Notes under the pieces: generated by a model
What the model was told of the DNA's origin: nothing
The model's input: the letters and a program-made list of their open reading frames with translations, nothing else
The model's database searches: none
Position numbers and translations under genes: made by a program
NCBI RefSeq assembly: GCF_000349565.1
Contig: NZ_KB714628.1
Coordinates: forward strand, 321,079 to 385,078
DNA from: Curtobacterium flaccumfaciens UCD-AKU
Lineage (GTDB): Bacteria > Actinomycetota > Actinomycetes > Actinomycetales > Microbacteriaceae
Length of the DNA stretch: 64,000 bases
Direction of reading: 5' to 3'
Part shown: positions 9,139-15,830 of the stretch, one piece after another
Layout of the letters: every line of letters starts with the position of its first letter
How positions within the stretch are numbered: position 1 is the first letter of the stretch

Positions 9139-10971
9139 GTGCCAGAAGGTGTGACCGCGGGGATCACGCTCCTCGCCAATCGCTACGAGATCGGTGACGT
9201 CATCGGTCGGGGCGGCATGGCGACCGTGCACCTCGGCAACGACACCCGCCTCGGCCGCAAGGTCGCGGTGAAGCTCCTCAAGCCGAGCCTCGCCAACGAC
9301 CCGGCCTTCCGCACGCGCTTCCGGCAGGAAGCCCAGGCTGCTGCGCGCATGGCACACCCGACCGTCGTGCGCGTGTACGACGCCGGCGAAGAGACGGTGT
9401 CCGAGCCCTCGGGTGCCGAGGTGCAGGTGCCCTTCATCGTGATGGAGTACGTCGAGGGCCGACCGCTCTCCGACATCATCGCCGAAGGTGCCGTCGCCCC
9501 GGACGAAGCCGTCCGCATCACCGAGGGCATCCTCACCGCGCTCGAGTACTCACACCGCGCCGGCGTCGTCCACCGTGACATCAAGCCCGCCAACGTCATG
9601 GTCACGCACAGCGGCCAGGTGAAGGTCATGGACTTCGGCATCGCCCGGGCGATCACCGACACCTCGGCCACGGTGGCCCAGACCACGTCGATCCTCGGCA
9701 CGGCCTCGTACTTCTCACCGGAGCAGGCCCGCGGCGAGACCGTCGACGCCCGCACCGACCTGTACTCCACCGGCGTCGTGCTCTTCGAGCTCCTCACCGG
9801 TCGCGCGCCGTTCCTCGGGGACACCCCGGTGGCGGTCGCGTACCAGCACGTCAGCGAGCAGCCGGTCGCACCGTCGACGATCTCGCCCGAGGTGTCCCCG
9901 GCCCTCGACGCCGTGACGCTCCACGCCCTGGTCAAGGACCGCACGCGCCGGTTCCAGAACGCGGCCGAGTTCCGCGCGGACCTGCAGCAGGCCGCGGCCG
10001 GCCGGGTCCCCACCTCCACCAAGAAGCAGCAGCAGAACGCCCAGAACGATGCGTCGACCGTGCTGTTCGGCGTCGATCCGCGCACAACGACCAACGCCGC
10101 CTCGGCGTTCCGCGAGCTCGACGACGACACCGCCGAGCACCGCCCGCAGCGCACGCAGAACCGTCCGCCGGTCGCGTGGATCTGGGTGGGCATCCTGCTC
10201 ACCGTCGCGGTCATCGTGGCCGTGGTGTTCTTCGTCGCGAACCTGCAGCCCGGCAAGCCCCCGGTGTCGTCCTCGGTCAGCGTGCCGAACGTCGCAGGGT
10301 CGACGTACAGCTCCGCGGCCAGCGCCATCGAGAAGAAGTCCCTCAAGCCGGTCAAGGTCGAGGAGAACTCCGACAGCGTCGACAAGGGCCTGGTCATCCG
10401 GACCGACCCGGGTTCGGGCGTGAACGTCGGACGCAACCAGAACGTCAACGTCGTGGTCTCCATCGGACCGGAGCGCGTCCCCGTGCCCGAGCTGAACGGG
10501 CAGTCGCAAGCCGCAGCGCAACAGGCGCTCGACAACGCCGGCTTCCGCTTGGGCGCGATCTCGAGCGACTACTCCACCGACGTCCCCGAGGGCACGGTCC
10601 TGAGCTCCGACCCCGAGTCGGGTTCCCTGCACACCAAGGGCATCGTGATCAACCTGACGGTCTCCAACGGCAAGGTGCAGCTGCCCGACGTGACGCAGCA
10701 GCAGTACTCGGCGGCGAAGGCCACCGTGGAGCAGCTCGGACTCACCGTGAACCCGGCGCCGTCCTACTCGTGCACCGGCGGCGTGGTCACGCAGCAGGAC
10801 ACCCCCGCTGGCGACGTCGCGCAGGGCAGTGCCGTCACGCTCACCTACTGTGCACGAGCTGCGGCGCCGCCGAAGGCACCGTCGTCGAACAACAACAACG
10901 ACAGCGGCGGCAACGGTGGTGACGGTGGGAACACCGACCGCGGTGGCGACGACGGTGGCGACGGCCGCTGA
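9139..10971 (+). CDS. pknB: PknB-type Ser/Thr kinase with three PASTA repeats
   Basis: A 610-residue protein starting at GTG 9139, four bases after a GGAGG. The kinase domain (about residues 15-280) shows GRGGMATVHLG, VAVKLLK, VVHRDIKPANVMV and DFGIARA. A linker, a transmembrane helix (about 346-370) and three PASTA repeats (about 380-445, 446-515 and 516-575) follow, then an Asn/Gly/Asp-rich tail. PASTA repeats bind peptidoglycan fragments or lipid II, and the kinase couples this signal to wall synthesis and division. Mycobacterial PknB has four repeats, so one appears absent or degenerate. It lies 120 bases after pknA, without overlap. Confidence 0.95.
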   Translation: MPEGVTAGITLLANRYEIGDVIGRGGMATVHLGNDTRLGRKVAVKLLKPSLANDPAFRTRFRQEAQAAARMAHPTVVRVYDAGEETVSEPSGAEVQVPFIVMEYVEGRPLSDIIAEGAVAPDEAVRITEGILTALEYSHRAGVVHRDIKPANVMVTHSGQVKVMDFGIARAITDTSATVAQTTSILGTASYFSPEQARGETVDARTDLYSTGVVLFELLTGRAPFLGDTPVAVAYQHVSEQPVAPSTISPEVSPALDAVTLHALVKDRTRRFQNAAEFRADLQQAAAGRVPTSTKKQQQNAQNDASTVLFGVDPRTTTNAASAFRELDDDTAEHRPQRTQNRPPVAWIWVGILLTVAVIVAVVFFVANLQPGKPPVSSSVSVPNVAGSTYSSAASAIEKKSLKPVKVEENSDSVDKGLVIRTDPGSGVNVGRNQNVNVVVSIGPERVPVPELNGQSQAAAQQALDNAGFRLGAISSDYSTDVPEGTVLSSDPESGSLHTKGIVINLTVSNGKVQLPDVTQQQYSAAKATVEQLGLTVNPAPSYSCTGGVVTQQDTPAGDVAQGSAVTLTYCARAAAPPKAPSSNNNNDSGGNGGDGGNTDRGGDDGGDGR

Positions 10972-11086
10972 GCCGACCTCGGGGCCGGGCGGCGAACCCG
11001 ACCATCTCGTGACGGGGCCGTCCTGACGGACGGGTGACGGGCCTCCAGTCCGCGGAGCGGCGTTGCCGTCGCGTGCGCTGGGCGCG

Positions 11087-11142
11087 TTCGTCACGGCTCC
11101 TTCGTCACGGCGTGTTCGTCACGGCGTGTTCGTCACAGCCTG
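11087..11142. repeat. 14-bp direct tandem repeat, four copies
   Basis: Four consecutive 14-base units of the type TTCGTCACGGCGTG start at 11087, 11101, 11115 and 11129. The two central copies are identical and the outer ones are diverged. The array lies in the 334-base gap between pknB and trpG (10972-11305), which holds no supportable gene. Confidence 0.8.
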
Positions 11143-11240
11143 GAGGCACAGCGCACGCCCGCCCCAGAACGCGCGGCACGCAGGCGGCCCGGTCCAGTGC
11201 CAGGCACACGCCGGCGTGTCGGCGTGACGCCCCGCAACGC

Positions 11241-11272
11241 ACGAGACGCCGCCGATTCCGGCGGCGTCTCGT
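11241..11272. terminator. perfect 14-bp inverted repeat, likely bidirectional terminator
   Basis: Arms ACGAGACGCCGCCG and CGGCGGCGTCTCGT enclose a four-base loop. The hairpin lies between the convergent pknB and trpG genes, nearest the trpG stop. There is no clear T-tract, which is common in high-GC actinobacteria. Confidence 0.65.
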
Positions 11273-11305
11273 GAAGACGACGGCGTCTGCCGCCGCGGAG
11301 GCTCG

Positions 11306-11950
11306 TCAGGCGCGGTGCGTCGCGATGAGCGGCCCGAGACCGGCGGCGCGCTCGGCCGCTCCGGACAGCCCGGTGGTCTCGAGCCAGTTGCCGACCATGC
11401 GGTAGCCGCCCTCGGTCAGGACCGACTCCGGGTGGAACTGCACACCGAACACGGGGTGCTCGCGGTGCTGGACCCCCATGATGACCCCGCCGCCGGTGCG
11501 CGCCGTCACGGTGAGTTCGTCGGGGACCGTGCCATCGACGATCGCGAGCGAGTGGTAGCGCGTGGCCGTGAACGGGTGGGGGACGCCGTCGAACAGCGGA
11601 CTGCCGTCGTGGTCGACCTGGGAGGTCTTGCCGTGCATGAGCTCCTCGGCGTGGGTGACCGTGGCACCGAGGGCCTCGGCGATGGCCTGGTGCCCGAGGC
11701 AGACGCCGAGGAGCGGGACCTCGGCGGCGATGGCGGCGTGCACGGTGGGGATCGAGACGCCCGCGGCCGCCGGTGTCCCCGGACCCGGGGAGAGCAGCAC
11801 GCCGTCGTACTCGGCGATGCGGTCGGCGATCTCGGACTCGGGGAAGGCGTCGTTGCGGACGACGTCCGTCTCGGCGCCGAGCTGCTGCACGTAGCCGTTG
11901 AGCGTGTAGACGAAGCTGTCGTAGTTGTCGACGACGAGGATCCTGGTCAT
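11306..11950 (-). CDS. trpG: glutamine amidotransferase, anthranilate/aminodeoxychorismate synthase component II
   Basis: A 214-residue class I glutamine amidotransferase from ATG 11948-11950. The opening MTRILVVDNYDSFVYTLNGY, the oxyanion motif SPGPGTP, the nucleophile Cys in GVCLGHQAI and the His-Glu pair in QFHPESV mark the TrpG/PabA family. It releases ammonia from glutamine for a chorismate-using partner. No partner gene is nearby. The stand-alone placement beside pknB and crgA matches actinobacterial synteny, where the gene is called trpG or pabA; which pathway it serves cannot be decided here. An earlier in-frame ATG was rejected because it precedes an Arg-rich non-family stretch. Confidence 0.9.
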   Translation of the reverse strand: MTRILVVDNYDSFVYTLNGYVQQLGAETDVVRNDAFPESEIADRIAEYDGVLLSPGPGTPAAAGVSIPTVHAAIAAEVPLLGVCLGHQAIAEALGATVTHAEELMHGKTSQVDHDGSPLFDGVPHPFTATRYHSLAIVDGTVPDELTVTARTGGGVIMGVQHREHPVFGVQFHPESVLTEGGYRMVGNWLETTGLSGAAERAAGLGPLIATHRA

Positions 11951-12031
11951 GGCGGTCCACCGTACTCGTGGGCGATGTGTGCGGCGGTCCGCGGGCCGAT
12001 CCACACACGTGGTCACGGTAGGATACCGGCC

Positions 12032-12286
12032 ATGGCCAAGGACAAGGACCGCACCAAGCCCGCCCGGAGGACCCGAGCCGACTCGGTCGACACCGCTGGG
12101 GACGCCCCCAACCCGGTGTGGTTCAAGCCGGTCATGTTCGGCTTCATGCTCGTCGGCCTGGTGTGGGTGATCGTCTTCTACATCTCGAACGCCACCCTGC
12201 CGGTCCCGAGCCTCGGCTCGTGGAACATCCTGATCGGCTTCGGCATCATGTTCGTCGGCTTCCTCATGACCACCCGGTGGCGCTGA
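12032..12286 (+). CDS. crgA: CrgA cell division inhibitor
   Basis: An 84-residue protein. A basic N-terminus (MAKDKDRTKPARRTRADSV) is followed by two transmembrane helices at about residues 33-52 and 61-79, ending in TTRWR. CrgA is a small actinobacterial membrane protein that links FtsZ, FtsQ and penicillin-binding proteins at the division site. It is divergent from trpG with an 81-base spacer. Position next to trpG and pknB is the conserved actinobacterial arrangement. Confidence 0.93.
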   Translation: MAKDKDRTKPARRTRADSVDTAGDAPNPVWFKPVMFGFMLVGLVWVIVFYISNATLPVPSLGSWNILIGFGIMFVGFLMTTRWR

Positions 12287-12307
12287 CCTCCAGGCTGCCG
12301 CCCCCGA

Positions 12308-12337
12308 CGCCCGTCACACCGCAAGGTGTGGCGGGCG
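12308..12337 (+). terminator. terminator of crgA
   Basis: A 13-bp stem with one T-G pair closes on a GCAA tetraloop and is followed by the T-rich TTCTCGTTCTCC. It begins 21 bases after the crgA stop. Confidence 0.7.
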
Positions 12338-12426
12338 TTCTCGTTCTCCACAAGCAGGAGCTCCTCCGGACCGCACATCCTCGACGATCCTGCTGTTCTC
12401 CACACTTCCCCCCACTCTCCACACGA

Positions 12427-12555
12427 TCATCCACAGCACCGCCCCGGAGTTATCCACAGCTGTGTCCACAGTGGGGATAATCACACTGGTGTAACTCACC
12501 ACCTTCTCCACACCTGTGGATAACTCTCGGTGGCGCTGTGGACAGCTGTGGACGA
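12427..12555. promoter_or_regulatory. DnaA-box cluster between convergent genes
   Basis: Perfect TTATCCACA boxes lie at 12450-12458 (plus) and 12515-12523 (minus). Single-mismatch boxes (to TTATCCACA or TTGTCCACA) lie at 12427-12435, 12462-12470, 12472-12480, 12537-12545 and 12547-12555. This is the main content of the 349-base gap 12287-12635. Both flanking genes end here, so the cluster is not in a promoter of either. See findings. Confidence 0.7.
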
Positions 12556-12582
12556 GCAGGGCACGGACAGCACCGGGAACGA

Positions 12583-12615
12583 CGAACGCCCCGTCGCAGT
12601 GCGACGGGGCGTTCG
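12583..12615 (-). terminator. terminator of the rhomboid gene
   Basis: A perfect 15-bp stem (CGAACGCCCCGTCGC with its complement) and a three-base loop start 20 bases past the rhomboid stop. Confidence 0.75.
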
Positions 12616-12635
12616 AGGAGCGCGTTGTGGCGGTG

Positions 12636-13490
12636 TCAGCCGATCGTGACCGCGTACCCGACAGCGGTGAGCGCGATGCCGAGCACCGCCGCGCCGATGA
12701 TCAGGGCGATCTGCAGCGGTCGCTTCCGGACGTTGCGCGTCTGCGCGAAGACGAAGCCCATCAGGAACCCGCCGATGATCCCGCCGACGTGCGCCTGCCA
12801 CGAGATGTTGACTCCGGGCAGGAACCCGATGACCAGGTTCAGTCCCATGAGCACGAGGAGTTGCACGGCGTTGTTCCCCAGGCTGCGCTGCAGCACGAAG
12901 AACGCGGCGAACAGCCCGAAGATCGCACCCGAAGCACCCAGCACGGTCGTCCCCGGCGCCAGGAAGGTGACGAGCATGGACCCGAAGATCCCGGTGATGA
13001 AGTACAGCGCCACGAACCGCCAGGTACCGAGCATGTTCTCGAGCATGCGACCGAAGATCCAGAGCGCCCACATGTTGAACAGGATGTGGAAGATGCCCGA
13101 GTGCACGAACAGCGAGGTCACCACACGCCAGGGCTGCGTCGGCAGCAGCAGCGAGTTGTAGGCGAGCAAGCTCGTGAAGAACCGTCCGCTGACCTGGTCG
13201 AGCAACCAGATCGCCACCGTGATCGCCACGATGACGGTCGTGCCCTTCTGGTCGAGCATCGCGAACCGACGCCGAGCGACCGTGAACCCGCTGGGGGCTC
13301 CGGACGCTCGGCGGTTCGCTGCGAACTGTGCGCGCTGTTCACGCACGCACTCCGGGCAGTGCACCCCGACCGCCGCCGGCGTCTGGCACTCCGGGCAGAT
13401 CGTCCGCCCACAGCGCTGGCAGAGCACGAAGCTCTGCCGGTCCGGATGCCGGTAGCAGGTGTTGTTCGGGTTGTACGCCTGGTCGGTCAC
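12636..13490 (-). CDS. rhomboid family intramembrane serine protease with N-terminal zinc ribbon
   Basis: A 284-residue protein from GTG 13488-13490. Residues 1-50 hold paired Cys/His motifs (CYRHP, CQRCGRTICPEC, HCPECV) typical of a small zinc-binding domain. Six or seven membrane helices follow. The rhomboid catalytic Ser is in GASGAIFGL, the His is in the later helix motif HVGGIIGG, and HSGIFHILFNMWAL is the conserved helix-2 motif. Rhomboids cut transmembrane substrates inside the membrane. It is followed 7 bases upstream on the same strand by the cyclophilin gene, so the two may form an operon. Natural substrates are unknown. Confidence 0.9.
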   Translation of the reverse strand: MTDQAYNPNNTCYRHPDRQSFVLCQRCGRTICPECQTPAAVGVHCPECVREQRAQFAANRRASGAPSGFTVARRRFAMLDQKGTTVIVAITVAIWLLDQVSGRFFTSLLAYNSLLLPTQPWRVVTSLFVHSGIFHILFNMWALWIFGRMLENMLGTWRFVALYFITGIFGSMLVTFLAPGTTVLGASGAIFGLFAAFFVLQRSLGNNAVQLLVLMGLNLVIGFLPGVNISWQAHVGGIIGGFLMGFVFAQTRNVRKRPLQIALIIGAAVLGIALTAVGYAVTIG

Positions 13491-13497
13491 GTGCGGG

Positions 13498-14037
13498 TCA
13501 GACGCCTTCGACGTCGATGCTCTGGATGACGACGTCCTCGACGGGCTTGTCGCGGCCGTCGGTCGGCACGGCCTCGATCGCGTCGACGACCGCGCGGGAC
13601 TCGTCGTCGGCGACCTCACCGAAGATGGTGTGCTTGCCCTGCAGCCACGGCGTCGCCACCGTGGTGATGAAGAACTGCGAGCCGTTGGTGCCGCGGCCGC
13701 CCTGGATGCCGGCGTTCGCCATGGCGAAGATGTAGGGGTTCTGGAACGTGAGCTCCGGGGAGATCTCGTCGTCGAAGCGGTAACCCGGGCCGCCGATGCC
13801 CTGGCCGAGCGGGTCGCCGCCCTGGATCATGAAGTCCTTGATGATGCGGTGGAAGATCACGCCGTCGTAGAGCTTGTCGGTCGAGACCTTGCCCGTGCCG
13901 GGGTGGGTCCACTCCTGCTGGCCCGTTGCGAGGTCGACGAAGTTCTTGACGGTCTTCGGTGCGTGGTTGCCGAACAGGTTGACGCGGATGTCGCCCTTGT
14001 TGGTGTGGATCGTTGCGACAGCGGTGTGCAGAGACAT
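13498..14037 (-). CDS. ppiA: cyclophilin-type peptidyl-prolyl cis-trans isomerase
   Basis: A 179-residue protein with a complete cyclophilin fold: APKTVKNFVDLA, YDGVIFHRIIKDFMIQGGDP, NGSQFFITT and HTIFGEV. The catalytic Arg (FHRII), Gln and Phe residues are present. It has no signal peptide, so it acts in the cytoplasm to speed proline isomerisation during folding. It has a long insert between the first helix and the FHRII motif, common in actinobacterial PpiA/PpiB. The gene sits directly upstream of the rhomboid gene. Naming as ppiA rather than ppiB follows the mycobacterial gene at this locus. Confidence 0.92.
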   Translation of the reverse strand: MSLHTAVATIHTNKGDIRVNLFGNHAPKTVKNFVDLATGQQEWTHPGTGKVSTDKLYDGVIFHRIIKDFMIQGGDPLGQGIGGPGYRFDDEISPELTFQNPYIFAMANAGIQGGRGTNGSQFFITTVATPWLQGKHTIFGEVADDESRAVVDAIEAVPTDGRDKPVEDVVIQSIDVEGV

Positions 14038-14152
14038 GTTCCGATTCTCGCATGTACTCCTGACCGTGGACGGATCCCACAGCTACGGCTCCGTGACCTG
14101 TCAGGCAGTGTGGTGGCAGGATGGGGTCACGCCGATCCGATGGAGGTACCAG

Positions 14153-14728
14153 ATGACGACGATCGAGATCCCGCGAAAGCGTCGGAAGCAGATCAAGAAG
14201 CTCAAGGGCCAGACCGCCTCGCTCCTCGGCGAGCAGCGCAAGGTCCTCGAGCACGCGAACGCGATCCTGGCTGAGGCCCGGACCAACGCCGCGGACGCAG
14301 CTCGCAAGGACATCGCACCCCGCGTGCAGAACGCGATCGACAACGGGATCCGTCCCGCGTTCGCGACCGGCGTGCACGCTGCCACCTCGGCAGCGCAGAG
14401 CGCTTCGCACAAGTTCCAGTCCGAGGTGGTCCCCGGACTCGTCTCGACCGCTGGTTCGGTGCTGAGCGTGACCGATCTCGCGAAGGACCCCCGGGTCAAG
14501 AAGATCGTGAAGAACGCCCAGAAGAAGGGCAAGAAGGCCAAGAAGGCCGCTGCGAAGTACGTCCCGTCGCAGCAGAAGAAGGGCCTCGGCTTCGGCGGAG
14601 TCGCACTCATCATCGTCGGCGTCGTCGCCGTCGCCGGTGCTGCGTACGCCGCGTACCAGACGCTCCGTGCCGACGACGACCTCTGGGTCGCCGACGACGC
14701 TGACACGGCGGAGAAGCCCGCCGCCTGA
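14153..14728 (+). CDS. lysine-rich single-pass membrane protein, unknown function
   Basis: A 191-residue protein from ATG 14153, preceded by TGGAGG at a suitable distance. It has a basic, probably helical N-terminal region, a second basic patch near residues 118-150 rich in Lys, one transmembrane helix at about 152-172, and an acidic end containing DDDLWVADD. Similar helical proteins with that C-terminal motif occur next to ppiA in related bacteria as far as I recall; no biochemical role is known to me. It is divergent from the cyclophilin gene. Confidence 0.75.
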   Translation: MTTIEIPRKRRKQIKKLKGQTASLLGEQRKVLEHANAILAEARTNAADAARKDIAPRVQNAIDNGIRPAFATGVHAATSAAQSASHKFQSEVVPGLVSTAGSVLSVTDLAKDPRVKKIVKNAQKKGKKAKKAAAKYVPSQQKKGLGFGGVALIIVGVVAVAGAAYAAYQTLRADDDLWVADDADTAEKPAA

Positions 14729-14742
14729 CCTCCCGGTTCGTA

Positions 14743-14774
14743 CGAAGGGCCCCGGCACCAGCCGGGGCCCTTCG
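14743..14774 (+). terminator. intrinsic terminator
   Basis: Perfect 14-bp stem CGAAGGGCCCCGGC with its complement, a four-base loop, then TCGTTC. It lies 15 bases after the preceding stop. Confidence 0.75.
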
Positions 14775-15141
14775 TCGTTCCCGGGCCTGGCGACCACGCA
14801 CCCGCGCACGGTGACGCGCCCTGAACGCGCCCGCCCACCCGCCTGGAGGCCCGCACCGGCCTGGCACCGCGCCTCCCGTCCGGCGGGCCGTCACGCAACA
14901 CGCCCCGGGGCAGCCACCGACAGGTCGCATCCTGTCGTCCGGAGGACGCGCAGACGACAGTTCCAGCCACCTCGGCAAACCGCACGCGGCATGTCGTGAC
15001 CACTCGACAAGAAGCAACCTGCAGGGAGAGTGGCGAACCCAACCATCGCGGAGCGGCGCGTCGCCGAAGGCGCGCAGACAAGCACGACGACCGAAGACGG
15101 CGGAGCGAGGAACGAGCGAAGCAGGACTCGTGCAGAGGGAG
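14775..15141. other. non-coding spacer with one copy of a dispersed inverted repeat
   Basis: No supportable gene is seen in this 367-base gap. At 14841-14880 it carries GCCTGGAGGC followed 20 bases later by GCCTCCCGTC, a member of the dispersed GGAGGC/GCCTCC family described in the findings. The rest is GC-rich with no clear promoter. Confidence 0.5.
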
Positions 15142-15214
15142 TGGAGCCTGGGAGAATCGAACTCCCGACATCCTGCTTGCAAAGCAGGCGCTCTACCAAC
15201 TGAGCTAAGGCCCC
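15142..15214 (-). tRNA. tRNA-Ala (anticodon TGC)
   Basis: On the minus strand the acceptor stem GGGGCCT/AGGCTCC, D-arm, anticodon stem CCTGC/GCAGG with TGC, and T-loop GTTCGATTC form a standard 73-base tRNA. The 3' CCA is not encoded. Position after tRNA-Ile, downstream of gyrA, matches actinobacterial synteny. Confidence 0.95.
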
Positions 15215-15270
15215 GAGTGCCACCGAGGTGATCGGCGACAGGATCGGATTGTCGTGCTGTTCCGGAGAAC

Positions 15271-15347
15271 TGGTGGGGCTACAAGGACTTGAACCTTGGA
15301 CCTCTTCGTTATCAGCGAAGCGCTCTAACCGCCTGAGCTATAGCCCC
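15271..15347 (-). tRNA. tRNA-Ile (anticodon GAT)
   Basis: On the minus strand the acceptor stem GGGGCTA/TAGCCCC, the anticodon GAT in a CTTCG/CGAAG stem, T-loop GTTCAAGTC and an encoded CCA are visible. It is 77 bases long and lies just downstream of the DUF3566 gene. Confidence 0.95.
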
Positions 15348-15422
15348 TCAGACCGGATGAAAGCCTACCGTACCGATCCCAGAGAACGAAATCGAGCGGT
15401 CGGCCTCATCCGGCCGGGTGTG

Positions 15423-15830
15423 TCAGTTGTTCGTGAAGCCCACGAGCAGCCCGCCCGTGATCCGCACACTGAGGTTGTAGAGCACGCTCACGATGGCGCC
15501 GAGCACGGTGCCGACGACCACGTTGAGGATGCCCACGACGATGGAGAACCCGAGGACCTGGCCCAGCGAGAACTGGTCCATGATCGAGTAACTGTTCTGA
15601 CCGGTGACGTCCTTCAGCAGGGCGTCGATCTGGGTGAACACACCCGTCTGGTTCAGGATGACCCACACCAGTGCCGTGGCGACCACGATCACGATGCTGC
15701 CGGCCAGGGCGATGAGGAAGCTCAGCTTCACCATCGACCAGAAGTCGACGTAGACCAGTCGCAACCGCACCTGGCGGGTGCCGACGGGTCGCTTCGCCTT
15801 CTTCTGGAGCTTCTCGGCGACACTACTCAT
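15423..15830 (-). CDS. DUF3566 transmembrane protein
   Basis: A 135-residue protein from ATG 15828-15830. A basic N-terminus is followed by [18 protein letters not shown], two transmembrane helices (about residues 35-57 and 88-118) and a short end. This matches the actinobacterial DUF3566 family found directly after gyrA (Rv0007 in Mycobacterium tuberculosis). Its start overlaps the gyrA stop by eight bases, so it is probably made from the gyrase operon. The function is unknown; a membrane role tied to cell-cycle genes is only suggested by position. Confidence 0.9.
   Translation of the reverse strand: MSSVAEKLQKKAKRPVGTRQVRLRLVYVDFWSMVKLSFLIALAGSIVIVVATALVWVILNQTGVFTQIDALLKDVTGQNSYSIMDQFSLGQVLGFSIVVGILNVVVGTVLGAIVSVLYNLSVRITGGLLVGFTNN

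Noticed and set aside
11305-11950. A complete tryptophan or folate gene cluster around trpG
   Set aside because: No TrpE/PabB-type partner is encoded nearby; the amidotransferase is isolated, as is usual at this actinobacterial locus.
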